A DNA stretch of 64,000 bases, taken from positions 186,001 through 250,000 of the forward strand of contig CAVPCU010000005.1 of the NCBI GenBank assembly GCA_963702575.1. The letters are read 5' to 3'. Positions 11,228 to 18,852 of the stretch are shown here, piece by piece. The notes beneath the pieces were generated by a model. It searched no databases and had not been told where the DNA came from. It was given only the letters and a program-made list of their open reading frames with translations. The position numbers and the translations under genes were made by a program. The DNA is from VRUE01 sp963702575 (lineage in GTDB: Bacteria; Actinomycetota; Thermoleophilia; Solirubrobacterales; 70-9). How positions within the stretch are numbered: the stretch's first letter is position 1; every line of letters starts with the position of its first letter.

Positions 11228-11709
11228 GCACGTACGCGGTCATAGAGAGCGGTGGCAAGCAGTACAAGGTCGAGAAGGGCAGCTCGCTGCTCGTCGACCG
11301 CCTGTCTGCGAAGGAGGGCGACGTCGTCGCCCTCCGTGTCGTGATGTTCCGCGACAGCGCGGTGGTCGCCGAGCCGAAGGAGCTGGAGAAGGTCAAGGTC
11401 GAGGCGACCGTCGCCGAGCACCTGCGCGGGCCGAAGATCAAGGTCTTCAAATACAAGCCGAAGAAGGGCTACCGGCGCCGTGCCGGCCACCGCTCCGAGC
11501 TGACCCGGCTCGAGGTGACCGAGGTCGCGCTCGGCAAAGCGAAAGCCGCGAAAGCGGAGCCGAAAGAGAAGCCGGCGAAAGCGGAGCCGAAAGAGAAAGC
11601 GGCGGCGAAAGCGAAAGCCAAACCGAAAGCGGCTGCTAAAAAACCCGCTGCGAAGAAACCGGCCGCCAAAAAAGCGGACGCGAAAAAGGACGCTGACGAT
11701 GGCTCATAA
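11224..11709 (+). CDS. rplU: 50S ribosomal protein L21 with Lys/Ala tail
   Basis: Residues 1-103 are a normal L21 (YAVIESGGKQYKV, then GPKIKVFKYKPKKGYRRR and the HRSELTRLEV end). They are followed by about 58 extra residues made of repeated KAEPKEK and KPAAKK units, like a histone-H1 tail. GTG 11224 overlaps the rng stop. The frame ends 11 bases inside rpmA, so L21 and L27 synthesis are coupled. The tail probably contacts rRNA or other nucleic acid non-specifically, which is an inference from composition. Confidence 0.95.
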   Translation: MSTYAVIESGGKQYKVEKGSSLLVDRLSAKEGDVVALRVVMFRDSAVVAEPKELEKVKVEATVAEHLRGPKIKVFKYKPKKGYRRRAGHRSELTRLEVTEVALGKAKAAKAEPKEKPAKAEPKEKAAAKAKAKPKAAAKKPAAKKPAAKKADAKKDADDGS

Positions 11710-11950
11710 GAAAGGACTCGGCTCCAGCCGCAACGGGCGCGAATCGAATCCCAACATGCTCGGGGTCAAGGTGTTCGCGGGCCAGAAGGTCAGCGGTGGC
11801 GAGATCATCGTCCGCCAGCGGGGGACGCGGTTCTGGCCGGGCGACGGGACCGGGCTCGGCCGCGACCACACGATCTTTGCGACTCAAGCCGGCACGGTTC
11901 AGTTCAAACCGTCGCGCAAGGGCCGGACTATCAGCGTTCTGGCTGATTAG
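11699..11950 (+). CDS. rpmA: 50S ribosomal protein L27
   Basis: This is an 83-residue L27 with the typical AHKKGLGSSRNGRES start and the conserved GGEIIVRQRGT and TGLGRDHTIFA segments. The N-terminus reaches the peptidyl transferase centre in ribosomes. The sequence begins directly with AHKKG, with no Firmicutes-style cleavable leader. The start overlaps the rplU coding tail by 11 bases. Confidence 0.97.
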   Translation: MAHKKGLGSSRNGRESNPNMLGVKVFAGQKVSGGEIIVRQRGTRFWPGDGTGLGRDHTIFATQAGTVQFKPSRKGRTISVLAD

Positions 11951-11957
11951 GCGGTGG

Positions 11958-12062
11958 GGAGGGCCGGGTGCCCCTCCCCCAGAGGCCGTCGCGCAGCTGG
12001 ATCGTTGGTCGAGGGTTCGAACGTGGTCGCTAAGCCTCCGGGGGAGGGGCACCCGGCCCTCC
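11958..12062. repeat. long inverted repeat between rpmA and obgE (P1)
   Basis: A left arm of 29 bases (11958-11986) pairs with a right arm at 12034-12062, with 28 of 29 matching. The arms enclose a 47-base spacer containing a TTCGAA word. The arms are very GC-rich (core GGGTGCCCCTCCCCC). No T-run follows, so it is not a standard intrinsic terminator. It belongs with the other palindromes of this window (see findings). Confidence 0.9.
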
Positions 12063-12080
12063 TAAGCTCCTCATTAGCTG

Positions 12081-13397
12081 ATGTATGACAAGGCGAAGAT
12101 CTGGGTTGAGGGGGGAGCTGGTGGAGATGGGTGCGTGAGCTTTCGGCGGGAGGCTCATGTGCCTAAGGGCGGGCCCGATGGGGGCGACGGGGGGCATGGC
12201 GGCGACGTCGTGCTGGTTTGCGATGCCTCCAGGCGCGACCTCGGTTCGCTGCGGGGGAGCAAGCACTTTCGGGCCGGGCGGGGGAAGCACGGGGAGGGGT
12301 CCAACCGGCATGGTGCGCGGGGAGAGGAGCTGGTTATCCCTGTGCCTGCCGGGACCCAGGCGGAGGCTGTGGATGGGAGCCGGGTCGATCTGGTCGAGGT
12401 GGGACAGCGGGCCGTGGTCGCGCATGGGGGGCGTGGGGGGCATGGGAACAAACGGTTTACGACCTCGGTGCGGCAGGCGCCCCGGTTCGCCGAGAAGGGG
12501 ACCGGCGGGGAGGAGGGGTGGATCGAGGTCCAGCTGAAGCTGCTGGCCGATGCGGGGCTCGTCGGGCTGCCCAACGCGGGCAAGTCCTCGCTGCTGGCGC
12601 GGCTGACGCGGGCCGATCCGAAGGTGGGCGACTACCCGTTCACGACGCTCTCGCCGGTGCTGGGGACGATCGAGGGCGAGGATCGTCAGGCCGTGGTCGC
12701 GGACATTCCGGGGCTGATCGAAGGGGCGGCGGAGGGGGCCGGGCTGGGACACGAGTTCCTCGCCCACGTCGAGCGCTGCTCGGTGCTTGCGCACCTCGTC
12801 GACCTGGCACCCCTGGAGGGCGAGCCGCTCGAGAGCTACGAGGCAGTGAGGGGAGAGCTGTCGGCCTATGGAGCGGGGTTGGAGCAACTGCCGGAGATCG
12901 TGGTTCTGTCCAAGCGCGATTTGCTCCCAACTGAGCAGGTAGAGGAAGCGGTGGCTGAGTGGCGGCGGCGACTCGGCGAGCACGAGGCCGATGAGACGGG
13001 CGGTCGGCCACCCGTGGTGCTGGCTGTTTCCGCGGCGACGGGTGAGGGCCTCGAGGAGCTGCGGCAGGCGATCCTCGCGGCGCTGCCCGAGGCGGCGCCT
13101 GCCCGGCCGGAGCGCCGCGAGGCGGGCGCGGCCGAGTTCGAGGCCGAGCACCGCGTCTACCGGCCCGCCGGCGAGGGCGGCTACTGGATCGAGCGCGAGG
13201 GGGATGGGGCCTACCGGGTCCTCGGCCGCGGCGTCGAGCTGCTCTTCGAGCGCCACGACCTGAAGAACGAGGAGGCGCTCGCCTACCTCGAGCAGCGCCT
13301 AAACGAGATCGGCGTGGTAGCCGCCCTCCGCGCCGCCGGCTTCGAACCAGGCGACGACCTCCGCGTCGGCGAGCACGAGTTCGAGCTGCATCCATAG
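12081..13397 (+). CDS. obgE: GTPase ObgE/CgtA
   Basis: ObgE is an essential GTPase for large-subunit ribosome assembly and the stringent response. The 438-residue protein has the glycine-rich Obg fold (1-158, with KGGPDGGDGGHGGD), a GTPase domain (G1 GLPNAGKSS, G3 DIPGLIEGA, G4 SKRD) and a C-terminal OCT domain (about 345-425). Its 5' half is unusually rich in GGG codons and lower in GC3 than the neighbouring genes. It follows palindrome P1 and lies in the conserved L21-L27-Obg cluster. Confidence 0.96.
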   Translation: MYDKAKIWVEGGAGGDGCVSFRREAHVPKGGPDGGDGGHGGDVVLVCDASRRDLGSLRGSKHFRAGRGKHGEGSNRHGARGEELVIPVPAGTQAEAVDGSRVDLVEVGQRAVVAHGGRGGHGNKRFTTSVRQAPRFAEKGTGGEEGWIEVQLKLLADAGLVGLPNAGKSSLLARLTRADPKVGDYPFTTLSPVLGTIEGEDRQAVVADIPGLIEGAAEGAGLGHEFLAHVERCSVLAHLVDLAPLEGEPLESYEAVRGELSAYGAGLEQLPEIVVLSKRDLLPTEQVEEAVAEWRRRLGEHEADETGGRPPVVLAVSAATGEGLEELRQAILAALPEAAPARPERREAGAAEFEAEHRVYRPAGEGGYWIEREGDGAYRVLGRGVELLFERHDLKNEEALAYLEQRLNEIGVVAALRAAGFEPGDDLRVGEHEFELHP

Positions 13398-13442
13398 CTC
13401 TGGCAGGGGGAGAGTTTTCATAGCTGCGCCCTTTATGTAGGC

Positions 13443-13559
13443 GTGAACTCAATAGAGCCCGGCGGGGTCACCGTCGTCATCGCTGCGCTGCTCGATCTGC
13501 GCTTCTTTCAGGAAGGGTCGATGGCCATCCTGCGGGCATTGCTGAGTCGGCTACCATAG
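13443..13559 (+). CDS. possible 38-residue ORF, uncertain
   Basis: In the lower-GC gap after obgE there is a GTG-initiated frame of 38 codons with a hydrophobic, amphipathic product and no recognisable domain. It could be a small peptide gene or the remnant of a decayed gene. There is no convincing ribosome binding site, so the call is weak. Confidence 0.2.
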   Translation: MNSIEPGGVTVVIAALLDLRFFQEGSMAILRALLSRLP

Positions 13560-13564
13560 AAGCT

Positions 13565-13780
13565 ATGTGGCGTGTTGTCCGCATAGGGACCGCGATGCTT
13601 TTGGCTTGCATCGCAATCAACCTTGTCCATGACGCCTTGGGTCTGGGCCCCAACTTCCTGGAACCCAACCTCGGCGGTTTGGTCGACCTCGCGCTCTTGG
13701 GTGCAGCGATTCTGCTCACGGGACTGAGCGATCGAGAGTACTTCCTCGGGGAGAACCCCAAGGCGCAGTCGAACACTTAG
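13565..13780 (+). CDS. small two-helix membrane protein, unknown
   Basis: This 71-residue protein has two hydrophobic segments (about 6-22 and 38-55) and a polar C-terminus. I do not recognise the family. The region 13398-13793 has lower GC and a different codon style from the surrounding proB and obgE genes, suggesting recent acquisition or decay. It lies between obgE and proB, which are normally adjacent in this gene cluster. Confidence 0.5.
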   Translation: MWRVVRIGTAMLLACIAINLVHDALGLGPNFLEPNLGGLVDLALLGAAILLTGLSDREYFLGENPKAQSNT

Positions 13781-13793
13781 GCTGACCCAAGTC

Positions 13794-14882
13794 GTGACCC
13801 TTGTCGTCAAGCTCGGCTCCTCGATCGTCGCCGCCGACGACGGTGAGCTGCGCGCGGACGTGCTCGACTCGGTTTGCGAGCAGGTCGCACGGCTCGAGCG
13901 GGGGGGCGAGCGGGTGGTGATGGTGACCTCGGGGGCGATCGCGCGCGGCATCCGGCTGCTCGGGCTCGACGCCCGGCCGCGGGCGATGGACGAGCTGCAG
14001 GCGGCCTCGGCGGTCGGCCAGGGCGACCTCTTCCGGGCGTACGAGAGCCGGCTCGCCTCCCACGGCACGCGCGCGGCGCAGGTGCTGCTGACGGCTGCCG
14101 ACGTCGCCGCCCGCGCCAACTACCTGAACGCGCGCCAGACGCTGCGCCGGCTGGTCGAGTGGGGGGTGGTGCCGGTCGTCAACGAGAACGACACGACCGC
14201 CACCGACGAGATCAACTTCGGCGACAACGACTTCCTCGCTGCCCAGGTGGCGATCCTGCTCGACGCCGGCCGCCTCGTGCTGCTCTCCGACGTCGACGGT
14301 CTGCACCGGGCCGATCCGTCCCTTGATCCGGGGGCGGAGCTGATCGGCGAGGTGAATGACTTCGGCGAGCTGGAGGGGCTCGAGATCGGCGACCGTACGT
14401 CGGCCTTCGGCTCGGGCGGGATGCGCAGCAAGGTCGCCGCTGCGGAGATGGCGAGCGAGGCGGGGATCGCGGCGACGATCTGCAACGGCACGGTCGCCGG
14501 GACGCTCACCGCCGCAGTCGGCGGCGAGGTCGTTGGCACCCGTTTCGCACCGCGCCAGGGGCGGGAGTCGAGCTTCAAGCTCTGGCTCAAGCACGCCAAG
14601 CCGGTCAGGGGTCGTCTGACAGTCGATGGCGGAGCTGCCCGGGTCCTGCGCGAGAGCGGGTCCAGCCTCCTGCCGGTCGGGATCGTCGCCGTCGACGGCA
14701 GCTTCGAGGTCGGCGACGCGGTCGAGGTGGTGCTCGAGGGCTCTGCGATCGGCAAGGGGATCGTCGAGTACTCCTCGGCGGAGCTGGCGCGGGTGCTGGG
14801 GATGAAGAGCGCCGAGGTGCGCGAGCTGCTGCCGCATGCGGCCGACGAGGTGATTCATCGCGACAGGTTCGTCTTGGTTTGA
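13794..14882 (+). CDS. proB: glutamate 5-kinase
   Basis: ProB phosphorylates glutamate to gamma-glutamyl phosphate, the first step of proline synthesis. The 362-residue protein has the amino-acid kinase domain (VVKLGSSIV, TSGAIARG, NENDTTATDEINFGDND, and the FGSGGMRSK segment). A C-terminal PUA domain follows (about 270-355), as in E. coli ProB. It starts at GTG 13794. proA follows after a palindrome. Confidence 0.95.
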   Translation: MTLVVKLGSSIVAADDGELRADVLDSVCEQVARLERGGERVVMVTSGAIARGIRLLGLDARPRAMDELQAASAVGQGDLFRAYESRLASHGTRAAQVLLTAADVAARANYLNARQTLRRLVEWGVVPVVNENDTTATDEINFGDNDFLAAQVAILLDAGRLVLLSDVDGLHRADPSLDPGAELIGEVNDFGELEGLEIGDRTSAFGSGGMRSKVAAAEMASEAGIAATICNGTVAGTLTAAVGGEVVGTRFAPRQGRESSFKLWLKHAKPVRGRLTVDGGAARVLRESGSSLLPVGIVAVDGSFEVGDAVEVVLEGSAIGKGIVEYSSAELARVLGMKSAEVRELLPHAADEVIHRDRFVLV

Positions 14883-14889
14883 AGGTGGG

Positions 14890-15009
14890 GGCGGGGTTGG
14901 GGGGTCCCTCCCGCTTGCTGGGTTTTTCGCCGGACGCGCGGCCTCTCTCGACGAGTGGTCTGTGCGAAAAACGGACGCCGCTGCGCGGGAGGGACCCCCC
15001 AACCCCGCC
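14890..15009. repeat. nested perfect inverted repeat between proB and proA (P2)
   Basis: Outer arms 14890-14914 and 14985-15009 are perfect over 25 bases (core GGGGTTGGGGGGTCCC). Inside the 70-base spacer a second pair matches: GTTTTTCGC at 14922-14930 with GCGAAAAAC at 14964-14972. The structure fills almost the whole proB-proA gap. No U-tract follows. Confidence 0.92.
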
Positions 15010-15026
15010 AGCTACCCTTAGCCGCT

Positions 15027-16292
15027 ATGGCTGTTGCTGCGAAAAGCGTTGCTGAGAGCTGCGAGGCCGCTCGGCGGGCTTCGCGGGGGCTGGCCGGGGC
15101 TTCGACCGGGGTCAAGGACGCTGCGTTGGAGGCGATTGCTCGGTTGCTGGGGGAGCGGGTGCCCGAGATCTTGGAGGCGAATGCGGCCGATTTGGCGGAT
15201 GAGCGGGCTGAGGAGCTCACCGCCGCCCTCCGCGACCGGCTCGGCCTGAGCGAGGGGCGGATCGCCGCTATGGCGGACGGCGTGCGGGCGGTCGTGGGGC
15301 TCGAGGACCCTGTTGGGGAGGTGCTCGACCGGCGCACGCTGGAGAGCGGGCTCGATCTGACCAAGGTGCGGGTGCCGCTTGGGGTGGTCGCGGTCGTCTA
15401 CGAGGCGCGGCCGAACGTGACGATCGACTGCGCGGCGCTGACGATCAAGAGCGGCAACGCGATCGTCCTGCGGGGGTCGAGCTACGCCGAACGGACCAAC
15501 GGGGCGCTGGCGGCGATCGTGCGCGAGGCGCTTGGGGAGGCCGGGCTGCCCGAGGACGCGGTCGTCCTGCAGGCCGGCGGGGGGCGCGAGGAGCTGGCGG
15601 AGCTGGCCACCCAGGAGGACACGGTCGACCTGTTGATCCCGCGCGGCGGCGAAGGCTTGAAGAACGCGCTGAAGGACGTGGCGACGGTGCCGGTGATCTA
15701 CGCCGCCGCCGGCAACTGTCACGTCTACGTCCACGCCGAGGCCGACCTCGAGATGGCGCGGCGGATCGCGATCAACGCGAAGACCCAGCGCCCCGGTGTC
15801 TGCAACGCGGCCGAGACGCTGCTCGTCGACGCCGCGGTTGCGGCCGAGTTCCTGCCGGGCGCTCTCGCCGAGCTACGCGAGGCGGGGGTCGAGCTGGTCG
15901 GCGACGGGCGCGCGAGGCAGGCGGCCGGCGCGGTCGAGGTCGGCGAGGCGGGCGGCGAGGATTGGGACACCGAGTACCTCGACCTGAAGCTCGCGGTTGC
16001 GGTCGTCGACTCGCTCGAAGAGGCGGTCGAGCACGTCAACCGCCACGGCACCCGCCACTCCGAGGCGATCGTCACCCGCTCGGAGGACGCCGCGGAGCGC
16101 TTCACGGCGGCGGTCGACGCGGCGGTCGTCTACACCAACGCCTCGACCCGCTTCACCGACGGCTTCGAGTTCGGCATGGGGGCGGAGATCGGCAACTCGA
16201 CCCAGAAGCTGCACGCCCGCGGCCCGATCGGCCTGCGCGAGCTGACCACCTACAAGTACGTCGTCCGCGGCGAGGGCCAGGTGCGTGAGTAA
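15027..16292 (+). CDS. proA: gamma-glutamyl phosphate reductase
   Basis: ProA reduces gamma-glutamyl phosphate to glutamate semialdehyde with NADPH, following ProB. The 421-residue aldehyde-dehydrogenase-fold protein shows the GVVAVVYEARPNVT and LRGSS segments and the catalytic cysteine region TQRPGVCNAAETLL. ATG 15027 was chosen because the upstream frame lies in palindrome P2. The first 40 codons use unusual GCT, GTT and GGG codons. The last codons overlap the nadD GTG by 8 bases. Confidence 0.96.
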   Translation: MAVAAKSVAESCEAARRASRGLAGASTGVKDAALEAIARLLGERVPEILEANAADLADERAEELTAALRDRLGLSEGRIAAMADGVRAVVGLEDPVGEVLDRRTLESGLDLTKVRVPLGVVAVVYEARPNVTIDCAALTIKSGNAIVLRGSSYAERTNGALAAIVREALGEAGLPEDAVVLQAGGGREELAELATQEDTVDLLIPRGGEGLKNALKDVATVPVIYAAAGNCHVYVHAEADLEMARRIAINAKTQRPGVCNAAETLLVDAAVAAEFLPGALAELREAGVELVGDGRARQAAGAVEVGEAGGEDWDTEYLDLKLAVAVVDSLEEAVEHVNRHGTRHSEAIVTRSEDAAERFTAAVDAAVVYTNASTRFTDGFEFGMGAEIGNSTQKLHARGPIGLRELTTYKYVVRGEGQVRE

Positions 16293-16911
16293 CCCGGCCG
16301 GCGGCGAGGAGTCCCGCTCTGCGATCGGCGTCCTCGGCTCGGCCTTCAACCCGCCCCACCTCGGCCACCTGGCGCTCGCCCAGGAGGCGCTCTGGCAGCT
16401 CGGGCTCGACGAGGTGGTGCTGGTGCCGACCGGCGAGGCGCCCCACAAGCGCATCCTCGACGACCCCGGGCGCGAGCTGCGCCTGGCGATGACCCGGCTC
16501 GCCGCCGCCGCCGATCAGCGCTTCTCGGTCTCGACGCTCGAGGTCGAACGCGAGGGGCCGTCCTACACGTATGAGACCTTGGAGCTGCTTGCAGCCGAGA
16601 GGGGAGATCCGGATCTGGTGTTCGTGATGGGGGCGGACGCCGCGGTCGGGCTGGAGAGCTGGCGCAACCCCGAGCGCGTGGTCGAGCTGGCCCGGCTGGC
16701 GGTGGCGCGGCGCTCGGGTGTCTCCGACGCCGACGTCGGCGCGGTGATGCGCAGCCTCGGAGCCGAAGAGCGGGTGACGATGCTGGAGATGCCGCAGTTC
16801 GGCGTCTCCTCCTCGGCCGTGCGCGAGCGCGCGGCGGCGGGACGGCCGCTGCGCTACCTGGTTCCCGAGGCAGTGGCGCGGTTCATCGAAGAGAAGGGCG
16901 TATACGCGTGA
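16285..16911 (+). CDS. nadD: nicotinate-nucleotide adenylyltransferase
   Basis: NadD adenylates nicotinate mononucleotide in NAD synthesis. The 208-residue protein has the nucleotidyltransferase signature (GSAFNPPHLGHL), the ATP-binding GVSSSAVRER segment and the FVMGADA region. It overlaps proA upstream and rsfS downstream (GTGA). The proA-nadD-rsfS order is widely conserved in actinobacteria. Confidence 0.95.
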   Translation: MSNPAGGEESRSAIGVLGSAFNPPHLGHLALAQEALWQLGLDEVVLVPTGEAPHKRILDDPGRELRLAMTRLAAAADQRFSVSTLEVEREGPSYTYETLELLAAERGDPDLVFVMGADAAVGLESWRNPERVVELARLAVARRSGVSDADVGAVMRSLGAEERVTMLEMPQFGVSSSAVRERAAAGRPLRYLVPEAVARFIEEKGVYA

Positions 16912-17297
16912 GCGAGCTCTCGTCCGAGACGCTGGTGCGGCGGCTGGCCGAGCTGGCCGACGCAAAAGGGGCGAGCGAGATCGTCGTCCTCGACATGCGC
17001 CCCCTCGCCTCCTACACCGACTTCCTCGCGATCTGCACAGCGCGGAACGAGCGCCAGGCGCGGGCGGTCGTCGACGACGTGCGGCTGCGGATGAAGCAGG
17101 AGCACGGCATCCTGCCCGGCGGGGTCGAGGGCGACGGCACCGCCGGCTGGATCGTGCTCGACTACCTCGACGCCGTCCTCCACGTCTTCACCGGCGAGGC
17201 ACGGGACCGCTACCGGCTGGAGGAGCTCTGGCACGAGGCGCCGCGGCTGGAGCTCGGCCTCGCCGAACGGCCAGCGCCATCCGCGGCCAGCGCCTGA
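16908..17297 (+). CDS. rsfS: ribosomal silencing factor RsfS
   Basis: RsfS binds L14 and blocks subunit joining when nutrients are scarce. The 129-residue protein has the DUF143/Iojap fold, with the segments VLDMRPLASYTDFLAICTA, GWIVLDYLDAVLHVF and RDRYRLEELW, all of which are family hallmarks. The start overlaps the nadD stop by 4 bases. Confidence 0.95.
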   Translation: MSELSSETLVRRLAELADAKGASEIVVLDMRPLASYTDFLAICTARNERQARAVVDDVRLRMKQEHGILPGGVEGDGTAGWIVLDYLDAVLHVFTGEARDRYRLEELWHEAPRLELGLAERPAPSAASA

Positions 17298-17352
17298 CGC
17301 TTCCCCGCCGGGCGCGGAATTGCCGTCCGAAGGCGCTTCTAGCGTGCCGCAC

Positions 17353-18090
17353 ATGGGTAGCTTCAAGTGGGCGTTCTTCGGCTACCGCCGCGGCGAAGTC
17401 GAGGCGGAGATCGAGCTGCGGGATGTGTGGATCCTCGCCCTGGAGCGGGAAACCGAGGAGGCGAAGGCCGGCTCGCGCGAGTCGGCCGGCGCGGTCGCCC
17501 GCGCCGAGGAGGATCTTGCCTCGCTGGCGGACATGGTGATCGAGCGCGAGCGCGAGATCCGCGGCCTCGGCGAGCGCCTGCGCGAGGCCAACGAGCGCCA
17601 CGACCGCAGCATCGCCTCCCTGGAGTCGGTCTCGGCGCGGTTGGCGGAGATCGAGCAGCAGGCGCGCGGCCAGGCGACGCGGATCAGGATGAAGGCGCTG
17701 CGCGAGGCGGTCGAGGTCAGCCGGCGGACGCAGGAGCTGGCCGACGCGCAGGCGGGAGTCGGGAGCGCCGCCGCGATCCCATCCGAGCCTTCGAACGAGC
17801 CCGGCGTCGCCCCCGACGGGCGGGTCAAGCTCGAGGTCGGCCCACTCGGCGACTTCTCCCAGTTGGTCCAGATCGAAAACGCGATCGGCGGCCTCGGTGC
17901 CGCAGAGATCTCGGTCGAGCGCTTCTCCGAGGGCCGCGCGACCCTCTCGATGCGGCTCGACGAGCCGGTCGACCTGCTGCGCGAGCTGGAAGAGAACGCC
18001 CCCTTCGAGTTCAGCATCCGCCGCGGTGCCGGCGACGACCTGATCCTCGACCTCGACGAGGACCAGGGCCCCGAGCAGCGCGCCGCGTAA
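17353..18090 (+). CDS. coiled-coil protein, DivIVA-like N-terminus
   Basis: This 245-residue protein has a short N-terminal motif (FFGYRRGEVEAEIELRD) that resembles the start of DivIVA/Wag31 proteins. A long coiled coil follows (about 25-140, rich in Glu/Arg/Ala). The C-terminal domain (about 165-235, EVGPLGDFSQLVQIENAIGG) is globular and of unknown type. No membrane helix is present. A role in polar or division-site organisation is inferred from the motif only. ATG 17353 is preferred over upstream starts because the DivIVA-like motif follows directly. Confidence 0.6.
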   Translation: MGSFKWAFFGYRRGEVEAEIELRDVWILALERETEEAKAGSRESAGAVARAEEDLASLADMVIEREREIRGLGERLREANERHDRSIASLESVSARLAEIEQQARGQATRIRMKALREAVEVSRRTQELADAQAGVGSAAAIPSEPSNEPGVAPDGRVKLEVGPLGDFSQLVQIENAIGGLGAAEISVERFSEGRATLSMRLDEPVDLLRELEENAPFEFSIRRGAGDDLILDLDEDQGPEQRAA

Positions 18091-18167
18091 CGCCGCGCCA
18101 TCGCGCATTTCGTCACGCTTTCTGCGCAGAAATTTTCCTTGACCCGCGGTGTATCGTCTGCGAACCT

Positions 18168-18821
18168 ATGTTCGTGGACAACCCAAACCACAAGGGCAAC
18201 GTCGCCGAGCTCGCGATCGCAAAGGAGGCCGCAGGCCTCGGTCTCTCGGTGCTGATGCCGATCACCGAGCACGAGCGCTACGACTTGGCTCTTGGGATCG
18301 GCGGGCGGCTAGTTCGAGTGCAGTGCAAATGGGGCAACCGGAAGGGTGACGTGATCCAGGTTCATCTCGCCAGTAGTCGCCGTGGACCGGCTGGGTACAT
18401 CCGACGCATTTACTCTTCGAACGAGGTGGACGCCATCGGCGTCTACTGTGGCGACCTCGATCGCTGTTTCTTGATGCCGATCGACGTAATCGCCGGCCAG
18501 TGGGCGATGCAGTTGCGTTTGGCCCCGACGAGAAACGGGCAGCGCGCCGCATTACACTTGGCGGACGAGTACGACCTTGGGGCTGTAGCTCAGCTGGCAG
18601 AGCGCTACCGTGGCACGGTAGAGGCCAGGGGTTCGAATCCCCTCAGCTCCACTAGTCAAGATAACTCCAGCAAGCCACCCTCTGAAGAGGTCGGCGCCCA
18701 CATCTTCCGCAACCACTTCGGCTACTACATGGAGCGTGCGGCGGCTGGGACCGAGATTCTCGTTCGTCGCCGCGGACGGCCATATGCCCGGCTCGGCCCG
18801 GCGGCGCCGGTTCCGGATTAA
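18168..18821 (+). CDS. PD-(D/E)XK nuclease frame reading through a tRNA into a Phd-like module
   Basis: A single unbroken 217-codon frame starts at ATG 18168. Residues 8-110 form a PD-(D/E)XK domain of the I-Ssp6803I/PDDEXK_5 type: E14 in GNVAELAIAKE, D39 in RYDLAL, and Q52/K54 in VRVQCKWG. Residues 138-162 are encoded by the tRNA-Ala gene itself. Residues 173-212 match the DNA-binding fold of Phd/YefM antitoxins (VGAHIFRNHFGYYMERAAAG, then RRRGRPYARL). I-Ssp6803I is a homing enzyme from an intron in a tRNA gene, so association with a tRNA fits the family. Whether a full-length protein is made is unknown, because tRNA processing should cut the transcript. Confidence 0.7.
   Translation: MFVDNPNHKGNVAELAIAKEAAGLGLSVLMPITEHERYDLALGIGGRLVRVQCKWGNRKGDVIQVHLASSRRGPAGYIRRIYSSNEVDAIGVYCGDLDRCFLMPIDVIAGQWAMQLRLAPTRNGQRAALHLADEYDLGAVAQLAERYRGTVEARGSNPLSSTSQDNSSKPPSEEVGAHIFRNHFGYYMERAAAGTEILVRRRGRPYARLGPAAPVPD
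18579..18651 (+). tRNA. tRNA-Ala(GGC)
   Basis: A complete cloverleaf is visible. The acceptor arms 18579-18585 and 18644-18650 pair, including G3-U70, the alanine identity element. The D stem is GCTC/GAGC, and the anticodon stem CTACC/GGTAG carries anticodon GGC at 18612-18614. The T arm has loop TTCGAAT and stem AGGGG/CCCCT. The discriminator base is A18651, and CCA is not encoded. The gene lies wholly inside a protein-coding frame on the same strand. Confidence 0.97.
18684..18821 (+). other. Phd/YefM-like antitoxin segment after the tRNA
   Basis: This part of the nuclease frame encodes a module with the Phd spacing V-G-x3-F-R-x5-Y-x2-R-x2-A-G followed by R-R-G-R-P-x-A-R-L. There is no in-frame ATG or GTG between the tRNA and the module. 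The first ATG lies inside it, at MERAAAG. A free-standing antitoxin would therefore lack a normal start. It also ends without the C-terminal toxin-binding tail typical of Phd. No toxin gene follows. Confidence 0.6.
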
Positions 18822-18852
18822 CCCGACGGCCGGCGTTGCCGATGGTTGGGCG

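Noticed and set aside
11987..12033. TTCGAA-containing spacer of P1 as a tRNA remnant
   Set aside because: The T-loop-like word is present but no matching stem, anticodon arm or acceptor arm can be drawn.
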